Shown: positions 45,509 through 55,173, counted from the first letter of the stretch. The stretch is DNA of 64,000 nucleotides from CAYNFR01 sp964396595 (GCA_964396595.1 CAYNFR010000012.1:21456-85455), one strand, 5' to 3'. Notes: generated from the letters alone by a model not told the origin. Numbers and translations are program-made.

Positions 45509-46141
45509 ATGCTCTCTGTAAATGTATTCACTCATCTGTTAACAGCCATGATTTTGGCGTCATCTTCATGGACATGTTCCAGTAAGGTCACTGTGAAAGA
45601 AAATGATCCCATAAGCTTGTTTAACGGACAAAATCTGGATGGCTGGATCATTTACGGCACAGAAAAATGGTATGTAGAAGATGGAGATCTCGTGTGCGAA
45701 AGCGGCCCGGATCAAGAATATGGATACCTAGGCACAGTCGGTGTGTACAAAAATTTTGACCTGTCGCTAGAATTTAAACAAGAGGCCGATGGCAATAGTG
45801 GTGTGTTCATCAGATCGAGCATAGATGGCACGATCATAAGCGGATGGCAAGCGGAAGTCGCACCACGAGGTGCGCATACAGGCGGGATTTACGAATCCTA
45901 CGGACGCGGATGGCTCATCAAACCTGATCCGTCTCTAGATCATGTACTAAAAGAAAATGATTGGAACCTGATGCGTATCGTAGCCGATGGTGATCAACTC
46001 ACCACCTACCTCAACGGTGTAGAAATGATAACTCTAAGCGATAAAAAAATAGCCGCAGCCTCCGGCCAAATTGCCCTTCAGATTCATGATGGTGGTGGCA
46101 TCAAAGTACGCTGGAGAAACATCAATATTACAGAGCTTTAA
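45509..46141 (+). CDS. DUF1080 / 3-keto-disaccharide hydrolase-like lipoprotein
   Basis: 210 residues from the ATG at 45509; TTG at 45488 is open but gives a poorer signal. Signal sequence with Cys in SSWTCSS suggests a lipoprotein. The DUF1080 concanavalin-like fold is clear: SLFNGQNLDGW, the WYVEDGDLVCES strand, FDLSLEFKQEADGNSGVFIRS, and DWNLMRIVADGDQLTTYLNG with GQIALQIHDGGGIKVRWRNI near the end. Some members hydrolyse 3-keto-disaccharides; many remain untested. It ends 3 bases before the convergent pyrC stop. The site-3 operator-like sequence lies upstream. Confidence 0.88.
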   Translation: MLSVNVFTHLLTAMILASSSWTCSSKVTVKENDPISLFNGQNLDGWIIYGTEKWYVEDGDLVCESGPDQEYGYLGTVGVYKNFDLSLEFKQEADGNSGVFIRSSIDGTIISGWQAEVAPRGAHTGGIYESYGRGWLIKPDPSLDHVLKENDWNLMRIVADGDQLTTYLNGVEMITLSDKKIAAASGQIALQIHDGGGIKVRWRNINITEL

Positions 46142-46144
46142 TCG

Positions 46145-47473
46145 CTATCGATCGAAGCTTAATCTCTCTCCGATGGCATCAGATGTGATAACATTCTGAT
46201 GGTACTTTATCACGCCATTGACAATGGTCGTCTCAACTTTTCCTTTAAGCGTTGTTCCGTCTAGCGGTGTCCAGCCGCATTTGTATGCAACATCGGCATT
46301 ATCGATCGGGTTAATAAAATTAGGATCGACGATAATGACATCCGCCTTTTTACCCTCATCCAGATAGCCACGATCTACTACATGAAAAAGAAGGGCAGGC
46401 GCATGACACATTTTTTCTACAATCTTCTCAATACTGATAATGTCGCGATGATAATGTGCCAGCATCATCAACAGACTGTATTGTATCAAGGGCAAGCCGG
46501 AAGGACAATCAGGATAAGCCACATTCTTCTCTTCAATAGTATGTGGCGCATGGTCAGTAGCTATCACATCAATAATGTCTCTCAGCACCGCATCCATGAT
46601 CGCTTGTCTGTCCGTTTCTGTTTTTATCGCAGGATTACATACGATCTTCGCCCCTAATCTTTGATAATCTTCATCATTATAATAAAGATGATGCACACAC
46701 GCCTCAGCAGTGATCCGCTTAGATTCAATTGGCCCCGCATCAAAAAGAGCCAATTCATTGAGTGTGCTGATATGTAATACATGTAATCGTGTGTCATACT
46801 TCCTGGCGAGCTCTACAGCGAGCGTACTTGATCTTAGACAAGCTTCACGCGACCTGATCTCAGGATGATGTGAAGGACTAAGCTGATAAAAGGACGTTTT
46901 AAAGATCTCCTTGTTCTCCCTTATGGTTTTCTCATCTTCACAATGGGTGGCCACAAGCATATGTGCACGAGAAAATAGAGCTTCTAATACTTGAGGATCA
47001 TCTACCAGCATATTCCCGGTAGAAGAACCCATAAAAGCCTTTATACCACAGACACGGCGAGGATCAGTGCGAAGTACTTCATCAAGATTAGCATTCGTCG
47101 CCCCCATGTAAAAAGAATAATTGGCTGCCGAGGTGCGGGCGGCTATAGCATACTTTTCTTCAAGCAAATCACGGCTGATAGACTGAGGGATGGTATTGGG
47201 CATCTCCATGAACGAGGTAACCCCACCGATGACAGCAGCAGCTGACTCACTAGCGATATCAGCCTTATGTGTTAATCCCGGCTCCCTAAAATGAACCTGA
47301 TCATCAATAATACCGGGCATCACCCATTTGCCGGAGGCATCGATAACTTTTCCGGCATGTTCGCTGATCGTTCCGTCAATCTTGGCAATGCGGTCGTTAA
47401 TTATCAAAATATCTTGATACTTTGCAACACCACGATTGACCACCATCCCGTTCTTTATTAATAATTTTGCCAT
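46145..47473 (-). CDS. pyrC: Dihydroorotase
   Basis: 442 residues, amidohydrolase fold of the type I class. Seen: the metal-site strand IIDDQVHFREPG (residues 55-66), the bridging-lysine region GIKAFMGSSTGNML, ATHCEDEK, LHVLHIST and IATDHAPH. In the first strand the usual His-x-His is Gln59-Val-His61, so one zinc ligand is replaced; the remaining ligands look intact. The enzyme cyclises carbamoyl aspartate to dihydroorotate in pyrimidine synthesis; a hydantoinase-type relative is less likely given the overall match. It is divergent from purK with 115 bases between. Confidence 0.88.
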   Translation of the reverse strand: MAKLLIKNGMVVNRGVAKYQDILIINDRIAKIDGTISEHAGKVIDASGKWVMPGIIDDQVHFREPGLTHKADIASESAAAVIGGVTSFMEMPNTIPQSISRDLLEEKYAIAARTSAANYSFYMGATNANLDEVLRTDPRRVCGIKAFMGSSTGNMLVDDPQVLEALFSRAHMLVATHCEDEKTIRENKEIFKTSFYQLSPSHHPEIRSREACLRSSTLAVELARKYDTRLHVLHISTLNELALFDAGPIESKRITAEACVHHLYYNDEDYQRLGAKIVCNPAIKTETDRQAIMDAVLRDIIDVIATDHAPHTIEEKNVAYPDCPSGLPLIQYSLLMMLAHYHRDIISIEKIVEKMCHAPALLFHVVDRGYLDEGKKADVIIVDPNFINPIDNADVAYKCGWTPLDGTTLKGKVETTIVNGVIKYHQNVITSDAIGERLSFDR

Positions 47474-47588
47474 CGATATATTTTTACGTGTTTAGGACGA
47501 AGTACAGCAGAATGTCATCTTCGTCTCTCAGGGATAAATATATGATGCATCAGAATGCAAGTCACAATACTTTTCGGAAAATAGGATT

Positions 47589-48752
47589 ATGAATCAGAAA
47601 ATCGGCGTTCTTGGCGGTGGTCAGTTAGGAAAAATGCTGTATTCCGCAGGAGTACAACTTGATATGAATATCAGTTTTATGGATATGGATGAATCCTATC
47701 CGGTAGCAAAGTATTGTAGCCAATATTCAAAAGGGGATTTTACCAGCTACGATGATGTATTGCATTTCGGACTGGATAAGGACATTGTCACCATCGAAAT
47801 AGAGAGAATTAATGTTGAAGCCCTCTACAAGCTGCAGTCAATGGGTAAAAAGGTTTATCCGCAGCCTCACATCATTGAGATGATTCAAGATAAAGGCAAG
47901 CAAAAAGACTTTTACACGACTCTAGAAATCCCTACCTCGGCTTACAAGAAATATGACAATTCGCAGTCTCTCAGGGACGATATCAAAGATGGCCATATTT
48001 CATATCCCTTCATCACAAAAGCACGCAAAGACGGTTATGATGGTAGAGGGGTTAAGGTAGTCAGAACGTCAAGTGATTTATCTGCTGATATTCGTACCGA
48101 CTTTATCGTAGAAGATCTAATCAATATCGAAAAAGAATTATCCATTATCTGCTGTCGCAGCCCTCTTGGCGAAGTTGTCTGCTATGACGCTGTCGAAATG
48201 GTGTTTCATCCAGAAGAAAATATCCTATTGTATCAACTCGCACCGGCACGAATTCACCCCAAGCGTCTTGATGAAGCAAAAGATCTTGCCTTAAAAATCA
48301 CCAATACACTTCAAATCGTAGGCCTCCTTGCTATCGAAATGTTCGTAACAGAGGATGGCCAAGTATTGGTAAATGAGATGGCTCCAAGACCCCATAATAG
48401 TGGACATCATAGCATCGAATCTTGCTTCACTTCCCAATACGAGAACCACCTTCGTGCGATTTCAGGACTCCCACTAGGTAGCACGCGACTCTTGACGAAA
48501 AGTTTGTTAATGAATGTACTAGGAAGTCCGAAACACGCCGGCCCAGCGACATACAAGGGATTGGACAATTTATTAAAAATGGAAGGGGTAAATCTTCATT
48601 TGTATGGCAAGCAAGAAACAAGACCTTTCCGAAAAATGGGACATATCAATATTATCGGGGATAATTGTCAGGATTTAGTCAGATATTACGAGACTATTTC
48701 TAAAAAATTTTCAGTCGTCTCTCAAGAATCACTTAAAACAACATCTAAGTAA
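47589..48752 (+). CDS. purK: N5-carboxyaminoimidazole ribonucleotide synthase
   Basis: 387 residues, ATP-grasp fold. N-terminal GVLGGGQLGKML, then PQPHIIEMIQDKGKQKDF, KARKDGYDGRGVKVV, FIVEDLINIEKELSII, and EMAPRPHNSGHHSIESC with the metal-binding end of the active site. It carboxylates AIR with ATP and bicarbonate. It shares one base with purE (TAATG), the next enzyme in purine synthesis, so the two are translationally coupled. They head a run of five tightly packed plus-strand genes. Confidence 0.95.
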   Translation: MNQKIGVLGGGQLGKMLYSAGVQLDMNISFMDMDESYPVAKYCSQYSKGDFTSYDDVLHFGLDKDIVTIEIERINVEALYKLQSMGKKVYPQPHIIEMIQDKGKQKDFYTTLEIPTSAYKKYDNSQSLRDDIKDGHISYPFITKARKDGYDGRGVKVVRTSSDLSADIRTDFIVEDLINIEKELSIICCRSPLGEVVCYDAVEMVFHPEENILLYQLAPARIHPKRLDEAKDLALKITNTLQIVGLLAIEMFVTEDGQVLVNEMAPRPHNSGHHSIESCFTSQYENHLRAISGLPLGSTRLLTKSLLMNVLGSPKHAGPATYKGLDNLLKMEGVNLHLYGKQETRPFRKMGHINIIGDNCQDLVRYYETISKKFSVVSQESLKTTSK

Positions 48753-49252
48753 TGATAAGTATCATAATGGGCTCTAAGTCAGATCTGCCGATAATGTCGC
48801 AAGCCGCTGACCTACTGGAAGCCATGGGTATAACATACGAAATCACTATCGTATCCGCCCATCGCACACCGGAAAGACTATTTGAATATGCCAAATCTGC
48901 TAAATCGAGAGGCATTCAGATAGTTATTGCTGGCGCCGGAGGAGCAGCTCACTTACCCGGCATGGTTGCTTCTCTGACAACTATTCCCGTAATCGGAGTA
49001 CCGATTAAGTCTTCGAACAGTATCGACGGATGGGATAGCATACTGAGTATTCTGCAAATGCCCAATGGCATCCCTGTGGCCACCGTTGCCCTGAATGCAG
49101 CTAAAAATGCAGGCTTACTGGGCGCCCAGATTATCGCTCTCCATGATGAGCAAGTAGCTCAAAAGTTAGAAAATTTTAGAACAGAACAGACTAATCAAGT
49201 GCTCTCTCAGGTTAACAATCTCGCTAAACAAATTTGCAATGAAGCTCAATAA
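48752..49252 (+). CDS. purE: N5-carboxyaminoimidazole ribonucleotide mutase
   Basis: 166 residues. The conserved N-terminus SIIMGSKSDLPIMSQA is followed by IVSAHRTPERLFEYAKSA with the catalytic His and by AGAGGAAHLPGMVAS and GVPIKSS. It transfers the carboxyl of N5-CAIR to give 4-carboxy-AIR. It overlaps purK by one base and the phosphodiesterase-like lipoprotein gene by 14 bases. Confidence 0.96.
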   Translation: MISIIMGSKSDLPIMSQAADLLEAMGITYEITIVSAHRTPERLFEYAKSAKSRGIQIVIAGAGGAAHLPGMVASLTTIPVIGVPIKSSNSIDGWDSILSILQMPNGIPVATVALNAAKNAGLLGAQIIALHDEQVAQKLENFRTEQTNQVLSQVNNLAKQICNEAQ

Positions 49253-50243
49253 ACAATTCCTACTGCTTGCATTAAGTGTATTACTGCTCAGTGCCTGCGC
49301 GTCCACAAAATCTGCGACTGAGGACAGCCGTATGATTATCACTTTCGGAAGCTGCAATCATCAATGGGCAAAGCAACCCATGTGGAAGACCATTGCCAAA
49401 AACAAACCCGATCTCTTTATATGGCTCGGTGATATCATCTATGCAGACACGGAGAATATGACCAAGATGCAAAATGATTACGATATGCAGGCGAACAATT
49501 CCGACTATAAAGCCTTCGCCGCTAAGACACCCATCATAGGAATATGGGATGATCATGATTATGGGGTTAACGATGGCGGAAAAGAATATCCCCAAAAAGA
49601 TTCGAGTAAGATGCTTCTATTTGACTTCTTAAAAGTCAGTACTGAAAATGAAGCTTATAACAGACCCGGAGCATACCAGCATTATGTCTATAAAAAGAAA
49701 GACCTGACGGTCAAAGTATTATTGCTGGACACTAGATATTTCCGTGACTCAGTAGGTCTTGTCGGTGGAAGTATTCTTGGGGATGAACAATGGCGATGGC
49801 TCATAAGTCATCTATCACAAAATGATGCTGATATCCATATCATAGCAAGCGGAATACAAGTTTTGCCCACCGAGCATAGGTTCGAAAAATGGGCTAATTT
49901 CCCCAATGACAGAGAAAGACTCATCCAAATACTTGATCGACTCAATGTTAACTACCCTATCCTCCTGAGTGGTGATAGACATATAGCTGAGATTAGTTAT
50001 CTGAAAACACCCAGCGGTAAAAACCAACTTATCGAACTCACCTCAAGTGGCTTGACTCATTATTACGAGAAATTCAGCGGGGAGCCAAATGAATTGCGCG
50101 TAGGACAAGTGGTAGCTGAACTAAACTTCGGATTACTAGACATTGAAAAACGCAATGGCTTGATCTACTTTGACGCATCGATACAAGACAAAAAAAATCA
50201 AAGTAAAGCATTCATTACGGAGAAATTTAAAAGAGATAAATAA
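49239..50243 (+). CDS. PhoD-like metallophosphatase lipoprotein
   Basis: 334 residues. Lipoprotein signal with lipobox LLSAC (Cys about 20). PhoD-type metallophosphatase motifs: ITFGSCNHQW, FIWLGDIIYADTEN, GIWDDHDYGVNDGG and LLSGDRHIAEISY, which carry the Asp/Asn/His ligands of the dinuclear centre. It is likely an extracytoplasmic alkaline phosphatase or phosphodiesterase. The start overlaps purE by 14 bases, and its stop and the next start share a base (TAATG). Whether it has any link to purine nucleotides is unclear. Confidence 0.9.
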   Translation: MKLNKQFLLLALSVLLLSACASTKSATEDSRMIITFGSCNHQWAKQPMWKTIAKNKPDLFIWLGDIIYADTENMTKMQNDYDMQANNSDYKAFAAKTPIIGIWDDHDYGVNDGGKEYPQKDSSKMLLFDFLKVSTENEAYNRPGAYQHYVYKKKDLTVKVLLLDTRYFRDSVGLVGGSILGDEQWRWLISHLSQNDADIHIIASGIQVLPTEHRFEKWANFPNDRERLIQILDRLNVNYPILLSGDRHIAEISYLKTPSGKNQLIELTSSGLTHYYEKFSGEPNELRVGQVVAELNFGLLDIEKRNGLIYFDASIQDKKNQSKAFITEKFKRDK

Positions 50244-51187
50244 TGCTCAGATGGGGTTTACTAGCCTATGGCAGAATCGCGCGCAAGATGGAAAGCAGTA
50301 TTGCGGCCAGCAAGCACAATAAGATCGTCGCCATTGCCAGTAACTCTCAATATGGCGATATCCCTTCACATTATAGACGATATCGGCATTACATTGACTT
50401 GCTGGATGATCCTGAAATAGATATCATCTATGTAAGTACTACACACAATGATCATGCAGAATGGACAATCAAGGCTTTGCACGCCGGCAAGCATGTACTC
50501 TGTGAAAAACCCATGAGCACGAGTAGACCGGAGGTAATAAAAATGATAGAGGCAGCGCGCCTGTCTGGTAAATTTCTGATGGAAGCCATATGGATGCGGT
50601 ATCTGCCAGGATATATAAAAGTAAGAGAGTTCATCACAGAGGGTCTCATAGGAGAGATACAAATGATCCAAGCGAATTTTGGCTTCGCGCAGAATCCTGA
50701 TGATCTCAAACCTCGACTTAACGACCCGGCTCTTGCTGCCGGCGCGATATGGGATGTAGGCATTTATCCACTAGCCTTGATCATTGATTATGCCAGATCG
50801 AGTGTAAGTGGTATGACTGCGACGGGTCATCTTTCGTCATTGGGCGTGGATGAGCGTGTCGCGGCGCAATACATATTTGACAACGGCATCATTGCCCAGA
50901 TGACTTGCTCCACAAATCTCAAAACCCATAATCAGGCAATATTAACCGGTACCGAGGGTATCATCGTAATGGACGATTTCTGGAAATGTGAATCATTCAG
51001 TATCCTCCGCAATGACCAAAAAGAGAATTATTTAGTGCCATATTATTCGACAGGCCTATATCATGAAGTAGAGGCTTGCTATGATCTGATACAAAGCGGT
51101 CGTCAAGCTTCTGACATAGTATCTTGGGATGATTCACTGACATTGGCCGCAATGATGGATGACTTGCTTGATAAACTTAAAAACTAA
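50243..51187 (+). CDS. Gfo/Idh/MocA family oxidoreductase
   Basis: 314 residues. N-terminal NAD(P)-binding Rossmann domain starts WGLLAYGRIARKME, with the cofactor-domain signature YVSTTHNDHAEWTIKALHAGKHVLCEKPMS ending in the CEKP motif (catalytic Lys). The C-terminal alpha/beta domain has GAIWDVGIYPLALI. Dinucleotide-dependent sugar or inositol dehydrogenases and trans-dihydrodiol-type enzymes have this architecture; substrate not readable. It shares one base with the preceding phosphatase stop codon and precedes the histidine phosphatase by 10 bases. Confidence 0.9.
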   Translation: MLRWGLLAYGRIARKMESSIAASKHNKIVAIASNSQYGDIPSHYRRYRHYIDLLDDPEIDIIYVSTTHNDHAEWTIKALHAGKHVLCEKPMSTSRPEVIKMIEAARLSGKFLMEAIWMRYLPGYIKVREFITEGLIGEIQMIQANFGFAQNPDDLKPRLNDPALAAGAIWDVGIYPLALIIDYARSSVSGMTATGHLSSLGVDERVAAQYIFDNGIIAQMTCSTNLKTHNQAILTGTEGIIVMDDFWKCESFSILRNDQKENYLVPYYSTGLYHEVEACYDLIQSGRQASDIVSWDDSLTLAAMMDDLLDKLKN

Positions 51188-51197
51188 CCATACCGCA

Positions 51198-51710
51198 TTG
51201 AAAAAAATTGTAACCACCCTAATCATCTTGACCTCAGCGCTATTATTCTCTTGTGCGCCTTCGTCAGACAAAAATTCCCCGGCAGAGCAATCCGCTTACC
51301 TCGTCAGACATGCCGAAAAAGTCTTAGATAACACCAAAAATCCGGACCTCACGGAACAAGGTAAACAAAGAGCAGAAAAACTTGCCGACCTACTTGCTGA
51401 CGCAAATATTAAAGCCATCTTTTCCAGCGATTATACCAGAACGATCATGACAGGGAAACCATTGGCAGATCTCCAAGATGTTAAAATCCAGATTTATGAA
51501 GCACATGATTTTGGGACAATATTGACCTATCTAAGTGAAAATCCTCAAAACAATATACTGGTAGTAGGTCATAGCAACACCATACCTCAACTAGCCAATA
51601 CATTGATTAAAAAAGAAAGCTATTCGGAGTTGAATGAAGACACATATTCTACACTTTTTCAATTATCACGAAAAGGGAAAAACTGGACTTGTCAAATTTT
51701 AGAATTTTAA
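51198..51710 (+). CDS. Histidine phosphatase family lipoprotein
   Basis: 170 residues from a TTG start at 51198. This is chosen over an ATG at 51159 because translation from TTG gives a perfect lipoprotein signal (MKKIVTTLIILTS then ALLFSC) and removes a 29-base overlap with the upstream gene. Catalytic RHA motif in YLVRHAEK and second His in VVGHSNTIPQLAN. The protein is an envelope phosphatase of the phosphoglycerate-mutase-like fold; substrate unknown. It ends the five-gene run that starts with purK and is convergent with murB, their stop codons being one base apart. Confidence 0.85.
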   Translation: MKKIVTTLIILTSALLFSCAPSSDKNSPAEQSAYLVRHAEKVLDNTKNPDLTEQGKQRAEKLADLLADANIKAIFSSDYTRTIMTGKPLADLQDVKIQIYEAHDFGTILTYLSENPQNNILVVGHSNTIPQLANTLIKKESYSELNEDTYSTLFQLSRKGKNWTCQILEF

Positions 51711-51711
51711 T

Positions 51712-52725
51712 TTATCCTACAATATTGACTTCTTCCTCCAGCATTATTCCAAATTTAGAAAACACATCAACTTTAATCCTGCGCGCATAGTGTGTAATTT
51801 CTGCCCCATTGTCGACGCCATAATTTACGATTACCAGCGCTTGATCTTGATGACTACCTACATTGCCATCTTTAAATCCTCTCCAGCCGGCTTGATCAAT
51901 TAACCATCCCGCAGCGATTTTGACATGATCAGCATCAACCGGATAAACAGGAGCAGAAGGGTGCGATTCCTTTATACGAGTACCAAGATCTTTGTCAATA
52001 ATCGGATTTTTGAAAAAACTTCCGGCATTGGGTAGTTGTAACGGATCGGGTAATTTACGTCTTCTGATAGCGATTACAGCAGCACTGACATCACGAATGC
52101 CTGGTTTCTCAACATGCATGACACTTAATTCCTTGCGAATATCTCCGTACTCTGTCTTAATATTATGATACCCTTTTTTCATGAGCCTGATGGTAATCGC
52201 CAATATAACATATCTATTCTTCCATAGCCCTTTAAAATGGCTGTCTCGATAAGACAGCCCACAGTCTTCAGCTGGTATAACATCCTTCACGCCATTATGA
52301 ATGTCAAATACTTCCACATCCACCAAAACATCTTTAATCTCGACGCCGTATGCCCCGATATTCTGCATAGGAGCGGCGCCTGTCAATCCCGGAATAAGAC
52401 TCAAATTTTCAATACCACCGAGATCCTTGTCAATAGCCCAGCATACGAGCTCGTGCCATAGCTCTCCCGCACCGACACGTACAAGTGCACTCTCGTCATC
52501 TTCCTTGATGATCGAAAACCCTTTTAAGGCGACAACTATAATATCACGCGCTATGTCCGCCGCGAACAAGGTATTCGTTCCGCCACCCAGGATTAGCGGA
52601 TTATGTGCTTGATATAAAGCAAATCTGAGTTGATCTAATGTATATACCCGATAAACAGTCCCGCATCGGTGAACGGTATTAAAAGTGGTAAGTCCCGCTG
52701 TAGTATAAACTACTTCATTATTCAT
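51712..52725 (-). CDS. murB: UDP-N-acetylmuramate dehydrogenase
   Basis: 337 residues, type I length. FAD-binding: LGGGTNTLFAAD and the NLSLIPGLTGAAPMQNIGAYG segment; then VEIKDVLVDVEVFD, LSYRDSHFKG, and the catalytic Ser in NAGSFFKNP. It reduces UDP-GlcNAc-enolpyruvate to UDP-MurNAc with NADPH in peptidoglycan synthesis. It is the last gene of a minus-strand run with the HAD, ABC transporter and outer-membrane protein genes; 5 bases separate it from the latter. Confidence 0.95.
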   Translation of the reverse strand: MNNEVVYTTAGLTTFNTVHRCGTVYRVYTLDQLRFALYQAHNPLILGGGTNTLFAADIARDIIVVALKGFSIIKEDDESALVRVGAGELWHELVCWAIDKDLGGIENLSLIPGLTGAAPMQNIGAYGVEIKDVLVDVEVFDIHNGVKDVIPAEDCGLSYRDSHFKGLWKNRYVILAITIRLMKKGYHNIKTEYGDIRKELSVMHVEKPGIRDVSAAVIAIRRRKLPDPLQLPNAGSFFKNPIIDKDLGTRIKESHPSAPVYPVDADHVKIAAGWLIDQAGWRGFKDGNVGSHQDQALVIVNYGVDNGAEITHYARRIKVDVFSKFGIMLEEEVNIVG

Positions 52726-52730
52726 AGTGC

Positions 52731-53357
52731 TTAAAAATCCGGGTCTGTAGTCTTCTTGAGCATCGGGATATTAAAATCATATCCTATCCCCGCATTCAGG
52801 GTATTGGCCTTAAGGTCATGATTAAAGCCATATCTGACATAAAAATGAATATCAAAACCACTAATACCGAAGCCATAATCGGCCTCCAGGACAATTGTTC
52901 TATACATGTTGCGCTCTATTCCGAGTTCTTTAAATCTCCGCGTGAGTCCATGTAATTCTGTCCGCGACCATTGGTAGCCTACCCCCAAAGCAAATCCTGT
53001 CGAGCCACCGTAACTGAGATTGTTCAATCCGCCAAACTCAAATTTTAGCATCACCGGAAAACTTAGCGCACCGAGTCCCTTAAACTCCTCTAGACTCATC
53101 GCGAAAGGAGAGTACATGATAAACGCCTCCGGACTGATGGCAAAAGACTCCGACCCAAACCACGCTTTCGGACCGATCCCAAAATTGAGTAAGGCACTCC
53201 CTGAAGAATTTGATATACCTTCTGCCGGCGGATTGACATAGCGTGTATAAAGATCATTTTTGAAACTAAAACCCCATGCCGCAGGTTGTGATTGCGCATT
53301 AAGATCCACTGAAAAGAAGCTGATCCAAATCACCAAGAGAAAGCCAATATATTTCAT
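52731..53357 (-). CDS. Outer-membrane beta-barrel protein, hypothetical
   Basis: 208 residues. Sec signal peptide ends in VDLNAQ. The mature part alternates aromatic/Gly-rich strands (GVGYQWSRTELHG, ADYGFGISGFDIHFYVRYG, NAGIGYDFNIP), as expected for a small 8-stranded outer-membrane barrel. No specific family was recognised. It is co-transcribed with the upstream ABC transporter gene (16 bases) and murB (5 bases). Function unknown. Confidence 0.7.
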   Translation of the reverse strand: MKYIGFLLVIWISFFSVDLNAQSQPAAWGFSFKNDLYTRYVNPPAEGISNSSGSALLNFGIGPKAWFGSESFAISPEAFIMYSPFAMSLEEFKGLGALSFPVMLKFEFGGLNNLSYGGSTGFALGVGYQWSRTELHGLTRRFKELGIERNMYRTIVLEADYGFGISGFDIHFYVRYGFNHDLKANTLNAGIGYDFNIPMLKKTTDPDF

Positions 53358-53373
53358 CTATTGAAGGTATGTT

Positions 53374-55173
53374 TTATTGATGGATATCAAACTGAAGCCT
53401 AGCCATGCTCTTGTAAACCCCTCCTTCCTTGCTCAGTAATGCATCATGCGAACCCTGTTCCACTATCCGTCCCTTGTCAAGTACATATATCCGATCCACA
53501 TCTCTGATAGTGCTCAACCTATGTGCAATAATTATGGAAGTTCGACCGACCATCAGTCTGTCCAAAGCCTCTTGGACCAGTCTCTCTGATTCCGCATCAA
53601 GAGATGAAGTAGCTTCATCCAATAACAAGATAGCCGGATTTTTTAGTATTGTTCTTGCTATCGCAATTCTTTGCTTTTGTCCACCGGAAAGTTTTATACC
53701 TCGCTCACCGACAATGGTTTCTAGACCTTCTGGAAATCGACTTACGAATTCATGGCTATTGGACTGTTCGAGCGCGGTTTGTATTTCTTCTTCAGTTGCA
53801 TCCGGACGACCGTATATGAGATTCTCTCTTATCGTACCACCGAATAATATTACTTCTTGTGGGACAATCCCTATCTGCCTGCGCAATGAACGCAGATCAT
53901 ATTCTACTATAGGCACATCATCTATCTTGATAATTCCTACTTCTACAGGGTAGAAATTAATGAGCAGTTTGATCAATGTTGATTTCCCGCTGCCACTCTG
54001 GCCGATGAGTGCAACTTTCTCACCCTGATGAATCGTCATGCTGACGTCGTTTAGCACCTCTATTTCGTGCCGAGAGGGATATGAAAAAGAGACGTTTTCT
54101 AGTGCAAGTTTTCCCAATATTCTTCGGTTCTCGTCTTCATCTGTGCTGTCCATCTCTAATTCTGACGAACGATTGAGTATCTCTTGTATTCTCTCCGTAG
54201 CACCCAATGCCCCAAGAATAGAGGTATAAAGATTACCAAGACTGGCTATAGCCGCGCCTATCATCACCGTATAAATAACAAATGAAAGCAAGTTCCCTGC
54301 ATCCATTTCGCCTTGCTGGACTAACAAAGCACCACGCCATAATATGAATAGGATACTTCCGAATAACAAGAAGATGACAAAAGCAAAAAACACACCTCTT
54401 ATCCACGCAAATCGCAACGAAATGCTTATCATCTTATCTATGCTTGCGCCATATCTTTTAAATTCAAACAACTCATTGGCAAATGCCTTGACGATGCTAA
54501 AATTCTGAAAAGTCTCTTCGACAATGGTATTTGTCAAGGCTAGTTGATCTTGCCGCTGACGAGATAATTTGCGAATGTACCGACCAAAAAACATGGCAGC
54601 TACCACCACTCCCGGGATGACTAATAGCATGATCAGGAATAATCTCGGCATCAAAAAAGCAAGAACGGCTATACCAAAAATTAAAATAAGAATCTGCCGG
54701 ATAAACTCCGCCAATGTGATACTGAAGACAGACTGAAGTTGCTCTACATCTGCTGTGATACGACTCGTAAGCTCCCCCACCCGACTTGACTCAAAGAAAT
54801 TCAAATCTTGCGTAATCAGCCGTTTGTAAACATCCCTTCTCACATCTCCTACCCCGCGTTCACTGACATTGGCAAATAGTATAGTCTGTGCAAATGACGA
54901 TGCAGCCCTGATAGCTAAGAGAGCAAACATCACCAACCCCCACTGATTTAGCGTTAAACTAAACTTGCCCAATCCACTACCTGTGGCTACGCTCACCATT
55001 TCGCCGGGTATACCCATGATAGCCAGCATCAAGATACTCCCGATGACTAATAATATCATAGCACCAATAAAGTAAGACCAATAGGGCTTAATATAAGCAA
55101 ATAGACTTAGGGCTGAGCGCAGTGCGTCTTTCGTAAGTTTTGGCTTAGCTTGATTCTGGTTATCTTTATTCAT
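53374..55173 (-). CDS. ABC transporter, fused permease and ATPase (MsbA-like)
   Basis: 599 residues. An N-terminal six-helix exporter domain (~35-330) is followed by a nucleotide-binding domain: Walker A LIGQSGSGKSTLIKLL, Q-loop GIVPQEVILFGG, signature LSGGQKQRIAIARTIL, Walker B LLLDEATSSLD, and the H-loop IIAHRLSTI. A half-transporter that works as a homodimer, probably exporting lipid or a hydrophobic compound. The HAD gene is 14 bases upstream. Substrate cannot be assigned from sequence. Confidence 0.93.
   Translation of the reverse strand: MNKDNQNQAKPKLTKDALRSALSLFAYIKPYWSYFIGAMILLVIGSILMLAIMGIPGEMVSVATGSGLGKFSLTLNQWGLVMFALLAIRAASSFAQTILFANVSERGVGDVRRDVYKRLITQDLNFFESSRVGELTSRITADVEQLQSVFSITLAEFIRQILILIFGIAVLAFLMPRLFLIMLLVIPGVVVAAMFFGRYIRKLSRQRQDQLALTNTIVEETFQNFSIVKAFANELFEFKRYGASIDKMISISLRFAWIRGVFFAFVIFLLFGSILFILWRGALLVQQGEMDAGNLLSFVIYTVMIGAAIASLGNLYTSILGALGATERIQEILNRSSELEMDSTDEDENRRILGKLALENVSFSYPSRHEIEVLNDVSMTIHQGEKVALIGQSGSGKSTLIKLLINFYPVEVGIIKIDDVPIVEYDLRSLRRQIGIVPQEVILFGGTIRENLIYGRPDATEEEIQTALEQSNSHEFVSRFPEGLETIVGERGIKLSGGQKQRIAIARTILKNPAILLLDEATSSLDAESERLVQEALDRLMVGRTSIIIAHRLSTIRDVDRIYVLDKGRIVEQGSHDALLSKEGGVYKSMARLQFDIHQ

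Noticed and set aside
45349..45531. Minus-strand open frame of 60 codons between ribH and the DUF1080 gene
   Set aside because: It overlaps the DUF1080 start and the operator-like site, and shows no recognisable protein features.
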